The position numbers and the translations under genes were made by a program. Shown piece by piece: positions 25,191 to 34,707 of a stretch of DNA of 64,000 nucleotides. Source of the DNA: Candidatus Kryptoniota bacterium (GTDB taxonomy: Bacteria > Bacteroidota > Ignavibacteria > Kryptoniales > Kryptoniaceae); the NCBI GenBank assembly GCA_938074445.1, contig CALJEK010000003.1, forward strand, positions 1 through 64,000, written 5' to 3'. How positions within the stretch are numbered: the stretch's first letter is position 1; each line of letters begins with the position of its first letter. The notes under the pieces are model-generated. The model saw nothing but the letters and a program-made list of their open reading frames with translations, was not told the DNA's origin and did not search any database.

Positions 25191-28100
25191 ATGAAAAAAA
25201 TCTTAATCATTCTATTGCTTACACTCCCAATCCTGCTTCTCGCGCAACAATACACGAAACCAGTTGAAGGGTTAAGAGATAACCCGCCAAAGGTTTTCGC
25301 GTTCACCAATGTTAAAATCATTCAGTCACCAGGAAAAGTAATTGAAAAAGGCACAGTTGTTGTCCGAAACGGGGTAATTCAAGATGTTGGAGCGAACATC
25401 CAAATACCTGGGGATGCCCAAATTATTGATTTATCAGGCAAGGTGCTCTATCCTGGTTTTATCGACCTTTACACAAACTACGGGATGCCAAAGCGAAGAG
25501 AGCAAACTCGAACCGAAGATCAACAACCCACGCCCGCAACTCAACAATCAAAGCCAGAAAGAGGAACGCCAAATTGGAATCCAAATGTGCTCTCATATAA
25601 GATTGCAATAAACGAATTTTCACCCGATCCAAAGGAAGCCGAAAAGTTAAGATCTCAAGGTTTCGTGGCTGTTCTTTCGGTCCTGTCCGAAGGAATTTTC
25701 AAAGGCAAAAGCGTTCTTGTTGCACTCGTGGATGAGAAAGCACCAAACGATGTTGTGATCAAGCCAGAAGTCGCACATCACATTGCTTTTGCTTATGGTT
25801 TCGGCAGAGATGTTTACCCAAACTCCCTAATGGGAAACATTGCTTTAATTAGACAAACATTTCTTGATGCGCAGTGGTATACATCGGCATGGGATGCATT
25901 TTACAAAAATCCATCACTTCAACGACCAGAGGTAAACTCTTCACTTGAAGCTTTAAAAGGTGCCTTAAAAGGCGAATTGGTTACATTTGAAACGAATGAT
26001 GAACTTGACTTTTTAAGATGTGCAAAAATTGCAAAAGAATTTTCTCTTAACGCTTTGATGATTGGAAGTGGTTATGAGTATAGAAGAGTCGAAGCTATAA
26101 AAAACACTGGTTATCCTGTCGTAATTCCTGTCAACTTTCCAAAACCTCCAGATGTTGAAAATCCAGATGATGCAGATAATATCGATCTCAGAACTTTAAA
26201 ACACTGGTATAATGCTCCAGAAAATCCAAAAAGATTATATGAAGCCGGCATAACATTTGCATTTACCACATATCGTCTTGAAAACCCAACAGAATTTTTA
26301 CAAAAGGTTCGCGAAGCGGTTGAAAGGGGTTTACCACAAGATGTTGCACTTTCAGCTCTGACGATCACGCCCGCAAAGCTTATCGGGGTTGATAAATTGC
26401 TTGGTTCAATAGAACCGGGGAAAATCGCAAGCTTTGTGCTCACGAATAAAAATATATTTGAAGACGACGCAAAAATATTACAAGTGTGGATTGATGGACA
26501 AAAATATGATGTTGAGGGGTTGCCGGAGTTCGACCCGAGGGGTGAATGGAAGGCGCAGTTAAATAACGATACCTTTAACCTCAGCATAGCAGGTCAATTG
26601 AAAAATCTCAGAGGCAGAGTCAAAAAAGGAGATAAATCTGTTAATCTCACCAAAGCAAGTTTATTTGATAATAACTTAACCCTTGCCTTTAATGGCGATT
26701 CCATTGGGATACGAGGGGTGGTTAGAATTTCAGCCTTTGTGAAAAAAGAAAAAATTGAAGGATATGCTGAACTTCCAAGCGGTGAGAGATTTATCTTTAG
26801 CGCTGTTAAAATTTCCGAGCCAAGAGATGAAGCGACGCAAAGGATGAAAAAAGTTAAATTTGAGCCATTACCACTTGTATACCCTGATGGAGCATTTGGT
26901 TTCGAAAAACAACCAGAACAACCCGAATACGTTTTGGTTAAAAATGCAACGATATGGACGTGTTCAAATCTCGGCAAGATTGAAAATTCAGATATGCTCA
27001 TACGCCGTGGGATCATAGAGAAAATTGGAAGAAACATTCAACCACCCAAAGGTGCGGTTATAATCGATGCAACAGGGAAGCATGTAACACCTGGAATAAT
27101 TGATGCTCACTCACACACTGCAATATCAGGTGGAGTTAATGAATCTACGCAAGCTATAACTGCTGAAGTTAGAATTCAAGATGTTATAAATAGTGATGAC
27201 ATCAACATATATCGCCAGCTTGCGGGTGGAGTTACAGTTGCTAATCTTTTACATGGCTCGGCTAATCCAATCGGTGGACAAAATGCGGTTATAAAATATA
27301 GATGGGGTTTAACGCCTGATGAATTAATATTTAAAGAAGCGCCAGCTGGAATTAAATTTGCACTTGGTGAAAATGTTAAACAGAGCAATTGGGGTGATAG
27401 ATATACGACAAGATACCCGCAAACAAGAATGGGCGTTGAACAAATTATAAGAGATGCTTTTAAATCTGCGCTTGATTATGAAAAAGCATGGAACACCTAT
27501 AGAGAAGAAAGCAAAAAGAAAGTTTTAATTCCGCCGAGGAAAGACCTTCAGCTTGAGGCACTTCTTGAAATTCTCAAAGGTCAACGCCTTGTTCATGCTC
27601 ACTCATATAGACAGGATGAAATTCTCATGCTTTTGAGAGTCGCTGAGGATTTTGGGTTCAGGATCGCAACGCTTCAACACGTGCTTGAAGGATATAAGAT
27701 AGCAGAAGAAATTGCAAAACATGGGGCAGGCGCATCAACATTTAGCGATTGGTGGGCTTATAAATTTGAAGTTTACGATGCTATTCCTTATAATGGCACT
27801 TTAATGGAAAAAGTTGGTGTAATCACATCCTTCAACTCTGATAGTGATGAGCTTGCCAGAAGATTAAATCTTGAAGCTGCAAAGGCTATTAAATATGGTG
27901 GGTTAACAGAGGAAGAAGCACTAAAGCTTGTTACAATAAACCCAGCAAGACAACTACGAATCGACAAATACGTTGGTTCGCTCGAGCCTGGGAAACATGC
28001 CGATTTTGTAATTTGGAGCGGAAACCCACTTTCAACATACACAATCTGTGAGCAAACATGGATTGAGGGAAAGAAATACTTCGACAGGAACGAGGATTTA

Positions 28101-28205
28101 ATGATGAGAGAAACCGCAAGAAAGCAGAAGGCATTTATAATCCAAAAAATTCTCGAGGTAAAATCAACAGCAAGACAACCACAGATTACAACCCAGTCAA
28201 ACTAA
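25191..28205 (+). CDS. Secreted tandem amidohydrolase-fold protein, first half degenerate
   Basis: About 1004 residues with a signal peptide (MKKILIILLLTLPILLLAQ) and two amidohydrolase units. The second (from about residue 570) has DAHSHT near 638, VHAHSY near 803, LQHVLEGYK, SFNSDSDE and SLEPGKHADFVIWSGNP, so it should bind metal. In the first, the expected HxH is replaced by DLYTNYG and no histidine ligands are obvious, although IDLSGKVLYPGFID and SIEPGKIASFVL remain. The start is the ATG after GGAGGTG; a GTG at 25176 is inside that SD region. Probably a periplasmic peptidase-like or organophosphate-acid-like hydrolase; substrate unknown. Confidence 0.82.
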   Translation: MKKILIILLLTLPILLLAQQYTKPVEGLRDNPPKVFAFTNVKIIQSPGKVIEKGTVVVRNGVIQDVGANIQIPGDAQIIDLSGKVLYPGFIDLYTNYGMPKRREQTRTEDQQPTPATQQSKPERGTPNWNPNVLSYKIAINEFSPDPKEAEKLRSQGFVAVLSVLSEGIFKGKSVLVALVDEKAPNDVVIKPEVAHHIAFAYGFGRDVYPNSLMGNIALIRQTFLDAQWYTSAWDAFYKNPSLQRPEVNSSLEALKGALKGELVTFETNDELDFLRCAKIAKEFSLNALMIGSGYEYRRVEAIKNTGYPVVIPVNFPKPPDVENPDDADNIDLRTLKHWYNAPENPKRLYEAGITFAFTTYRLENPTEFLQKVREAVERGLPQDVALSALTITPAKLIGVDKLLGSIEPGKIASFVLTNKNIFEDDAKILQVWIDGQKYDVEGLPEFDPRGEWKAQLNNDTFNLSIAGQLKNLRGRVKKGDKSVNLTKASLFDNNLTLAFNGDSIGIRGVVRISAFVKKEKIEGYAELPSGERFIFSAVKISEPRDEATQRMKKVKFEPLPLVYPDGAFGFEKQPEQPEYVLVKNATIWTCSNLGKIENSDMLIRRGIIEKIGRNIQPPKGAVIIDATGKHVTPGIIDAHSHTAISGGVNESTQAITAEVRIQDVINSDDINIYRQLAGGVTVANLLHGSANPIGGQNAVIKYRWGLTPDELIFKEAPAGIKFALGENVKQSNWGDRYTTRYPQTRMGVEQIIRDAFKSALDYEKAWNTYREESKKKVLIPPRKDLQLEALLEILKGQRLVHAHSYRQDEILMLLRVAEDFGFRIATLQHVLEGYKIAEEIAKHGAGASTFSDWWAYKFEVYDAIPYNGTLMEKVGVITSFNSDSDELARRLNLEAAKAIKYGGLTEEEALKLVTINPARQLRIDKYVGSLEPGKHADFVIWSGNPLSTYTICEQTWIEGKKYFDRNEDLMMRETARKQKAFIIQKILEVKSTARQPQITTQSN

Positions 28206-28221
28206 AAATGGAGGTTTAAAG

Positions 28222-29550
28222 ATGAAAATAAAATTTATGCTCATCTACATTTTGACATTTGCATTCGCTTTAAATCTGACAGCCTCTGATATAATTCCAG
28301 GCAAACCACAAAATAAACCAATTGCCCTTGTTGGAGGAACAATTCACACAGTTACACAGGGAACGATTGAAAACGGTATAGTTTTATTTGACAAAGGTAA
28401 AATTATAGCAGTTGGAAAAGATGTTAACATTCCAAGAGATGCAGAGGTAATCAACATAAGCGGGAAACATGTTTATCCGGGTTTAATCAACGCTTTCACT
28501 ACGATTGGTTTAATAGAAATCGGCGCCGTTAGGGCAACTCGCGATGTTACGGAGGTTGGTCTTATAAACCCAAATGTCCGCGCTGAAGTTGCCTTTAACC
28601 CAGATAGTGAGCATCCACCGGTGACGCGAGCAAACGGAATAACAATGGCTTTGGTTGTCCCAACTGGTGAACTCATAGCTGGTCAATCTGCCCTTATGAT
28701 GCTTGATGGTTGGACATGGGAAGAGATGGCTTTAAAAGCTCCAGTAGGACTTCATATCTACTGGCCAAGAATGGTGCAACCCTCAACTATTAGATTTTTA
28801 AGACGAAGCCCTGAAGAGCTGAAAAAAGAGATAGAAAAAAGACTTAAATTAATTCGTGAGACATTTCAAAAAGCAAGGGCGTATAAAAAAGCCAAAGAAT
28901 CAGAAACTCAAAAAGGCATACCCTACCATGAAACCGACTTGAAGTATGAAGCGCTTATCCCTGTGGTTGAAGGGAAAGTTCCCGTTTTTGTCCATGCAAA
29001 TTCATCTAAAGAAATTTTATCGGCAATTGAATGGGCTGAAAGCGAAAAAGTTAAGATCGTCATCGTCGGTGGAAACGACGCTTGGAAAGTTGCCGATGTT
29101 TTGAAAAGTAAAAACATACCGGTGATCCTCACAAATATCCATCGTTTGCCATCTACCAGAGATTCTGAATACGATGAACCATTTACTGTTGCATACAAAC
29201 TTTACAAAGCGGGCGTTAAGTTCTGCATTGCGGGAGAAGGTGGATATTATAACGAACGAAATCTCCCATATCAAGCTGCAACCTGTGTTGCGTTTGGCTT
29301 ACCAAGAGAAGAGGCAATTAAAGCCATAACGATCTATCCAGCAGAAATACTCGGTGTCGGCGATAAAGTCGGGTCGATCGAGCCCGGAAAAGATGCGACG
29401 CTTATTGTCACAACCGGAGACCCTCTTGAAATTCCAACGCAAGTCGTTTATGAGTTTATTCAGGGAAGAAAGGTTGATCTAACCAATAGGCAAGTTAAAC
29501 TTTACGAGAAATATCTTGAGAAATACCGCCGTCTCGGGCTGTTAAAGTAG
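28222..29550 (+). CDS. Secreted amidohydrolase-like protein lacking the HxH metal motif
   Basis: The 442-residue protein has a signal sequence (1-22) and amidohydrolase beta-sandwich ends (GGTIHTVTQGTIENG; ISGKHVYPGLIN; SIEPGKDATLIVTTGDPLE). Where a His-x-His should follow it reads INAFTTIGL. It resembles the first half of the upstream protein (VGLINPNVRAEVAFNPDSEHPP is the counterpart region). It is probably a non-catalytic partner of the neighbouring enzyme. SD GGAGG precedes the ATG; the gap to the upstream gene is 16 bases, so one transcript. Confidence 0.76.
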   Translation: MKIKFMLIYILTFAFALNLTASDIIPGKPQNKPIALVGGTIHTVTQGTIENGIVLFDKGKIIAVGKDVNIPRDAEVINISGKHVYPGLINAFTTIGLIEIGAVRATRDVTEVGLINPNVRAEVAFNPDSEHPPVTRANGITMALVVPTGELIAGQSALMMLDGWTWEEMALKAPVGLHIYWPRMVQPSTIRFLRRSPEELKKEIEKRLKLIRETFQKARAYKKAKESETQKGIPYHETDLKYEALIPVVEGKVPVFVHANSSKEILSAIEWAESEKVKIVIVGGNDAWKVADVLKSKNIPVILTNIHRLPSTRDSEYDEPFTVAYKLYKAGVKFCIAGEGGYYNERNLPYQAATCVAFGLPREEAIKAITIYPAEILGVGDKVGSIEPGKDATLIVTTGDPLEIPTQVVYEFIQGRKVDLTNRQVKLYEKYLEKYRRLGLLK

Positions 29551-29588
29551 CGTTTTGTTCTTTTATTAGCATTATAAAATAATTCTTT

Positions 29589-29614
29589 AAGCTCGCCTAT
29601 TTCAGGGCGGGCTT
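29589..29614. terminator. Hairpin between convergent genes
   Basis: AAGCTCGCC / GGCGGGCTT, nine pairs with one G-T, eight-base loop, between the amidohydrolase stop and the restriction gene stop. No long T-run on either side, so only a probable bidirectional terminator. Confidence 0.5.
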
Positions 29615-29647
29615 ACTTAAAATCAGAGTTGTATTTTATAGTTAAAT

Positions 29648-30349
29648 TTATTCTAATAGCTCTTTGAAAACATTCACCGCTTCAAGCAAGGCTCTAATCT
29701 TTAATTGTTTAAAAAATTGAGGCTTATGGATAGGTTGAGCGACCTTTCTTTCGCCTTCTAATAGTGTGATAATGTTTAAATCAATGTCAAAATAAGATAA
29801 AAGAGTATGAGTTGATGGGCTTCCGTATTTTACAACCTTGCCCGACGAATAATCCCCACCTAATTGACTTTCTAATTGGAGTAAGACGAATTTTAAATTT
29901 GGATAAACCTGTTTCAATAAAGTAAAATCCACTAAAATTCTTTTTAACATCGCATTCTCAGTATAAGATTTACACTCAACCACCATTTTGAACTCATTAT
30001 CTACAAAAAGGTGAATATCACTTTTTAATGGATAATAAAAATCTTTGATGTTTTCCCTAATATAATCACGAACCTCTCTACTTTTTATGCGAGCTAAATA
30101 AGACCTATTTATCGGAACTTTTACAATTTTTGAACTAAATGAAAGTCTACTTAAATCCCTACCAAGATCTTCCCAGGAAATTTTAATTAGTTCTTTCCCA
30201 ATACTCTCTACCAGTTTCCCCTTCCCAGCTCTTATTATCCCGCCATATGCTCTCTCTTTAGAACTTTTAGCTTCAGGTTCTATACCTTTTAGTAAAGCAT
30301 TATAGGCATCAATTATAGGAATAAATTTCTTGACGAGATTATTTTTCAT
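29648..30349 (-). CDS. Putative type II restriction endonuclease, PD-(D/E)XK fold
   Basis: The 233-residue protein has a PD-(D/E)XK-like core: D111 in LKSDIHLFV, then E125-C-K127 in MVVECKSYTENAMLKR, with hydrophobic strands on both sides. The N-terminal KERAYGGIIRAGKGKLVESIGKEL helix is common in restriction enzymes. The strongest argument is its ATGA overlap with the DNA methyltransferase gene upstream. Recognition site unknown; I did not recognise the exact family. Confidence 0.72.
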   Translation of the reverse strand: MKNNLVKKFIPIIDAYNALLKGIEPEAKSSKERAYGGIIRAGKGKLVESIGKELIKISWEDLGRDLSRLSFSSKIVKVPINRSYLARIKSREVRDYIRENIKDFYYPLKSDIHLFVDNEFKMVVECKSYTENAMLKRILVDFTLLKQVYPNLKFVLLQLESQLGGDYSSGKVVKYGSPSTHTLLSYFDIDLNIITLLEGERKVAQPIHKPQFFKQLKIRALLEAVNVFKELLE

Positions 30350-31497
30350 AATAAACGATTTTCCTCTCTTAAAATTCTTTCTTCAGCTTTTCTACAATAC
30401 TCCTCCGAAATATCAATCCCTAAATAAATGCGCCCAAGCTTTTTGGCAACAACAGTAGTAGTACCAACCCCGTTAAACGGGTCCAAAACAACATCCCCTT
30501 TATAACTAAAAAGCTTGATCACTCTTTTTGCCAATTCCTCTGGAAACATCGCTGGATGCCCATATTTTCTCATATCACGTTCAGGAGCGATATCCCATTT
30601 TGCATAAACCCATTTTTTAAATTCATCAGCGCTTATATCAGCTAATTGTTTACTGCCTGAATGCGTCAGCGTTCCTTTAGAAAATATCTCTAAAAACTCC
30701 CAAGTATATTTTAGGTAAGGATTACTTGGGCTTTTCCAACTTCCCCATGCGGTATACTTGCAATTATAATTATGTTTTTCCCATATTATTTCCCCTTTCC
30801 AGATAAGTTTATTCCTCATAAAAAAATTAGAAATTATATGATGAATTGGGATATAATCTGAAAAGAGTGGCTGGACATTAACTACAATTCTTCCGCCATA
30901 TTTAAGCACCCTTATACATTCAGCGAATATAGCAAAAAGCTTACTAAAGTATTCATTCCAATTTATCCCATCTTTATGATTTTCATATTCAAGTCCGAAG
31001 TTATATGGTGGCGAAGTAAAAATTAAATCTATACAATTATCCGGAAGTTTTTTAAGAACCTCTTCACTATCACCAACTATGATTTTGTTTTTAAATTCTT
31101 CCGGTAAAGGGTTATTTTTCTTTGAAAAGTTGTGTATTTTGGCATAGAAATAAGAGCCTCTCTCTAATTCTTTCTTTTTCCTATCTTTTACTTTTCTTTC
31201 CTCATTATATCCAACAAATACTCTTTTCTTTCCCTTTAATCCATAACTTTTAATTTTCTCAATCTCGTTGAGGATGATATCAAAAATCTCGCTTTTTTGA
31301 GGGAAAATTTTTTTAACATACCAAATTTTTCTCTTAAAATCAGATAAATCTAATTGCTTCAGATACAAAACTAAATTTCCATTTTCAATTTTGAAAAATA
31401 TGTCAGAATGAGGATAGTAAGAAAAAAGTTTTTGCAATCCTACCAAAATTTCGTTATCTAATTGGAACGGTATAGAAATTTTTTTGTATTCTTCCAT
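30346..31497 (-). CDS. DNA methyltransferase, TSPPY type (probably N4-cytosine)
   Basis: Protects host DNA from the paired endonuclease. In the 393-residue ORF the catalytic motif IV is TSPPYNFGLEYENH at residue 171, followed by the SAM-binding motif I, DPFNGVGTTTVVAKKLG, near 345. Motif IV before motif I marks the beta group, and TSPPY/SPPY favours N4-cytosine over N6-adenine, though this is not certain. A GTG at 31527 opens the frame; the ATG at 31497 with AGGA eight bases upstream is the better start. The first ~130 residues are an extension probably used for target recognition. Confidence 0.86.
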   Translation of the reverse strand: MEEYKKISIPFQLDNEILVGLQKLFSYYPHSDIFFKIENGNLVLYLKQLDLSDFKRKIWYVKKIFPQKSEIFDIILNEIEKIKSYGLKGKKRVFVGYNEERKVKDRKKKELERGSYFYAKIHNFSKKNNPLPEEFKNKIIVGDSEEVLKKLPDNCIDLIFTSPPYNFGLEYENHKDGINWNEYFSKLFAIFAECIRVLKYGGRIVVNVQPLFSDYIPIHHIISNFFMRNKLIWKGEIIWEKHNYNCKYTAWGSWKSPSNPYLKYTWEFLEIFSKGTLTHSGSKQLADISADEFKKWVYAKWDIAPERDMRKYGHPAMFPEELAKRVIKLFSYKGDVVLDPFNGVGTTTVVAKKLGRIYLGIDISEEYCRKAEERILREENRLL

Positions 31498-31619
31498 AGA
31501 TTGTCCTAATAAGATATTTTCCTTCACGATACAACTATTGCATTGTTATATTAATTTGCTTTTAAACAAATTTGAGATAAAGGATCAGGCAATTGAAAGA
31601 AGTCATTTCGCTTAACTAA

Positions 31620-32735
31620 TCACTTTTTAGCATTAGGTTTTATATTCTTGCCTTCCTTCAAAAGTTTCTGGAGAAGTTCTTTTTCAACATCCGTAACCTT
31701 GCTCGGAACCCATATGTCAACCTTAACAATGAAATCACCTCTTGAATTTTTATCAACGGATGGTAGCCCCTTGCCTTTAAACCTTATTTCTTTCCCGGGC
31801 GATGTTCCAGGTTCTATTTTAAGCTTTATGGTGCTTCCGTTTATATAAGGCACTTCTACCTCCGAGCCAAGCACTGCCTCAGGAAAACTTACCAAAAGCG
31901 TGTAATAAATATCGTTCCCCTTTCTTACAAAAAGCTGATGCGGTTCCTCTTCAATTACAACTATTAAATCCCCCGGTGTTCCACCTCTTATACCTGCATC
32001 ACCATAGCCGCGAACCGTTAGATAATTCCCCTCTCTAACACCAGCAGGAATTTCAACTTCTACCACACTTTCGCCATAGACTCTGCCCTCACCGCCACAT
32101 ACATTACATGGCTCTTTTATAACTCTACCCTCACCACCACAGTTTGGGCAAGTGGTAATTGTAACCATCTGCCCAAAAAATCCACGGCGAACCTGCTTCA
32201 CTTCGCCGGTTCCATTGCATACAGAGCATACAGCATATCCGCTTCTTGACCTTGCACCTGTTCCATTACATGCTTCACAGGTTTTGAAATGTTTAATCTT
32301 CAACTTTTTCTTAACCCCAGTGGCGATTTCTTCAAGCGTTAACCTTAATTTCAATTTTCTATCTGAGCCGGGTATTCCCTTTTGAACCCTTCGCGTTTGT
32401 GTCCTCGTTTCAAAGAAATCGTCAAAAAATCCGCCACCAAACGAGTCGAAAATATCCTTGAAAACTTCAAATATATCACGAACATCCGTGAAGTGAATGT
32501 AATCACTCTCACTTATTCCGGAGTGACCATACATATCGTATTTTCTTCGCTTCTCTGGGTCGCTTAAAATTTGATAAGCTTCGGTAATTTCTTTGAATTT
32601 TTCTTCCGCTTCTTTATTTCCGGGATTTCTATCCGGATGATACTCCATTGCTAATTTTCTATACGCCTTCTTTATTTCCTCAGTGGTTGCGTTTCTTGGA
32701 ACACCGAGTATTTCGTAATAATCTTTCTTAGGCAT
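31620..32735 (-). CDS. dnaJ: Chaperone protein DnaJ
   Basis: Hsp40 co-chaperone that feeds substrates to DnaK. The 371-residue type I protein has the J domain with YHPDRNPGN (HPD), a Gly/Phe-rich linker ([13 protein letters not shown]), four CxxCxGxG zinc repeats ([32 protein letters not shown]) and the C-terminal beta domains. Third gene of hrcA-grpE-dnaJ. Confidence 0.97.
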   Translation of the reverse strand: MPKKDYYEILGVPRNATTEEIKKAYRKLAMEYHPDRNPGNKEAEEKFKEITEAYQILSDPEKRRKYDMYGHSGISESDYIHFTDVRDIFEVFKDIFDSFGGGFFDDFFETRTQTRRVQKGIPGSDRKLKLRLTLEEIATGVKKKLKIKHFKTCEACNGTGARSRSGYAVCSVCNGTGEVKQVRRGFFGQMVTITTCPNCGGEGRVIKEPCNVCGGEGRVYGESVVEVEIPAGVREGNYLTVRGYGDAGIRGGTPGDLIVVIEEEPHQLFVRKGNDIYYTLLVSFPEAVLGSEVEVPYINGSTIKLKIEPGTSPGKEIRFKGKGLPSVDKNSRGDFIVKVDIWVPSKVTDVEKELLQKLLKEGKNIKPNAKK

Positions 32736-32788
32736 CCGTTAACAAATAAGTTTAACTTTTGTTTCACTTTTTAAATTTAAAATTGTTC

Positions 32789-32816
32789 CCCCTCCATCAA
32801 AAATTTGGTTGAGGGG
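32789..32816. terminator. Short hairpin between grpE and dnaJ
   Basis: CCCCTC / GAGGGG arms in a 97-base gap. No T-run follows on the reverse strand; it may adjust dnaJ expression or stabilise processed mRNA. Confidence 0.35.
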
Positions 32817-32832
32817 AAAATTAAATTCATTT

Positions 32833-33513
32833 TTACCTGTGATCATCCCCGAAATTAAATTCGTTCCTTTGATCTATTTTTTGTTCACTTCCTTCAGCCT
32901 TATCCGCTTCTTTTGAACTTTCAACTGGGCTTGAAACTATCACCTTCGCATGACGCAGAACTTTATCGTAATACATATAACCACGTTCAACCTCTTCAAT
33001 AACAGTATCAGGCGGAACATCATCCCGCGGGATCCTCAACAGTGCATCATGATAATAAACATCAAATTGCTTCCCAATCGATTCGAACGGTTTAACACCG
33101 TGTGCCTCAAGAACTTTCATCAATTTCGTATAAATCATCTTAATGCCCTGATAAAAAGAATTAAAATCAGCTTTTTCCATCCCGCTCGAAAGTGAACGCT
33201 CAAGGTCATCAACAATTGGTAAAATTTCAATAAAAAGCTTTTCATTCGCATATTTAACTGCGTTCAAAAAGTCGGCTTCGAGCCGTTTCTTATAATTTTC
33301 AAATTCAGCTGCCTTCCTCAATAACCTATCTTTATACTCGCTAACTTCCTTTTTTAAATTTTCGTTTTCAATTTTAAGCGCTTCTATTTCATCAATATGG
33401 GGTACGCTTCCAGATACTTCTTCATTCGATTTTTGTTCCGATGTGATATGTTCCGCAACTTTTTGTTCTTCATTTTCAACATTCATAGGCTTAGCTTCTT
33501 TATCTTTTAACAT
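32833..33513 (-). CDS. grpE: Nucleotide exchange factor GrpE
   Basis: Releases ADP from DnaK. The protein has an acidic, low-complexity N-terminus, a long coiled coil (about residues 35-95: EALKIENENLKKEV, AAEFENYKKRLEAD) and the beta-wing with IGKQFDVYYHDALLRI. The frame is open to 33564, inside hrcA, but those extra residues (MFWSNVASF) are not GrpE-like. An ATG at 33513 is preferred, with AAAGGT about 12 bases upstream; an ATG nine codons later is also possible. Confidence 0.92.
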   Translation of the reverse strand: MLKDKEAKPMNVENEEQKVAEHITSEQKSNEEVSGSVPHIDEIEALKIENENLKKEVSEYKDRLLRKAAEFENYKKRLEADFLNAVKYANEKLFIEILPIVDDLERSLSSGMEKADFNSFYQGIKMIYTKLMKVLEAHGVKPFESIGKQFDVYYHDALLRIPRDDVPPDTVIEEVERGYMYYDKVLRHAKVIVSSPVESSKEADKAEGSEQKIDQRNEFNFGDDHR

Positions 33514-33550
33514 TGTCGCATTTATACCTTTGTTTTTAAAACTTGCAACA

Positions 33551-34597
33551 TTACTCCAAAACACCCGAAAGGACCTTGGATGTATAATTTATAAGTGGGA
33601 TCATTCTACTATAATTCATGCGCTTTGGACCTATTAAACCAATTACACCAGAAACATCACCTATCCTATATTCTGAAGCGATTAAAGCATAATCCTTTAA
33701 TCTATCCTCAGGATTTTCTGAACCAATTGAAATAATAACTTCGTCCGTTTCGAATTTCTTGCCCATTTGATTTTTAAGTATTTGAAAGATTTGAATTATC
33801 TCATCTTCATTTTCGACAAGTTCCATTATGCTACGAACTTTCTCCAAATCACTAAACTCCGGATGTTCAAGTATATCTGGAACGCCACCAATGTGGATCT
33901 TGCCAATTTCATAAAAATCGTAAAATAATTTCTCAGCCGATTTAATCAAAACATTAATTATCTCCTTGTAATCTGGCTCAATATCGTAAACCCTTACCGC
34001 AAATGTATCTCTTATCTGCCTTAAAGTTAAACCAGAAAGGCGTTCATTTAAAACAGCTCTAACAAAATCAAGTTTATCCCTTGAAACCTCGCTTGAAACT
34101 TCAAGAACCATCGTCCGCACAAGTCCAGAATGTATCGTTATTACAACAAGCAATTTTATTTCAGATAGACTAATTATATCAATCTTTGTCAAGACAGCAT
34201 CATTTATCTGCGGTGTAGAAGCTATACTTAACTGTTTGGATATTTTCCCAATTAATTTTGAAATGTGCCTTAAAATCTCCTCGAGTTCACTTTTGTTTTT
34301 TACAACATTTTTTATCGTCTCTTTTTCCACATCGCTTAAGTCGCTCACCTCAAGAAGATTATCAACATAAAATCGATATCCCTTATCTGTTGGTATCCTT
34401 CCAGCAGATGCATGTGGATGCCATATATACCCAAGGTCCTCAAGGTCTGCCATCACATTCCTTACGGTTGCAGGGCTTAAATTAAGATTATATTTTCTGA
34501 CCAAATACCTCGAACCCACAGGTGTAGCGGTCGTTATGAACTCCTGAACTATATAGCTTAGAATCATTTTTTCCCGAAGACTCAGTTCCCTTGCCAT
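33551..34597 (-). CDS. hrcA: Heat-inducible transcription repressor HrcA
   Basis: Represses heat-shock operons by binding CIRCE DNA. The 348-residue protein has the winged-helix N-terminus (LSLREKMILSYIVQEFI, SPATVRNVMADLEDLGY, HASAGRIPTDKGYRFYVD) and the GAF-like C-terminal region with GPKRMNYSRMIPLI. It has a strong GGAGGTG SD. No CIRCE inverted repeat is seen upstream of this operon, so its targets may be elsewhere (for example groESL or dnaK). Confidence 0.95.
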   Translation of the reverse strand: MARELSLREKMILSYIVQEFITTATPVGSRYLVRKYNLNLSPATVRNVMADLEDLGYIWHPHASAGRIPTDKGYRFYVDNLLEVSDLSDVEKETIKNVVKNKSELEEILRHISKLIGKISKQLSIASTPQINDAVLTKIDIISLSEIKLLVVITIHSGLVRTMVLEVSSEVSRDKLDFVRAVLNERLSGLTLRQIRDTFAVRVYDIEPDYKEIINVLIKSAEKLFYDFYEIGKIHIGGVPDILEHPEFSDLEKVRSIMELVENEDEIIQIFQILKNQMGKKFETDEVIISIGSENPEDRLKDYALIASEYRIGDVSGVIGLIGPKRMNYSRMIPLINYTSKVLSGVLE

Positions 34598-34655
34598 AAT
34601 AAATCACCTCCAAGTGCTTGCCAAACAAGCTTAATTTGAACTGTTTTGTATTACA

Positions 34656-34684
34656 AAATTACGAAAAATTAAACAGTTTTTCAA
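34656..34684 (-). promoter_or_regulatory. Promoter of hrcA-grpE-dnaJ
   Basis: Reverse-strand TTGAAA (34679-34684), 17-base spacer, TAATTT (34656-34661). A vegetative-type promoter without an overlapping CIRCE. A small GCTTG/CAAGC hairpin lies in the leader. Confidence 0.55.
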
Positions 34685-34707
34685 GTTCGAAGCCGGACCT
34701 AAACTTA

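Noticed and set aside
26111-27037. Two long reverse-strand frames inside the tandem amidohydrolase gene
   Set aside because: They are antisense frames of a well-supported forward gene and lack motifs or ribosome-binding sites.
34598-34707. Possible CIRCE element upstream of hrcA
   Set aside because: The only inverted repeat is GCTTG/CAAGC with a five-base loop; it does not match the CIRCE half-sites.
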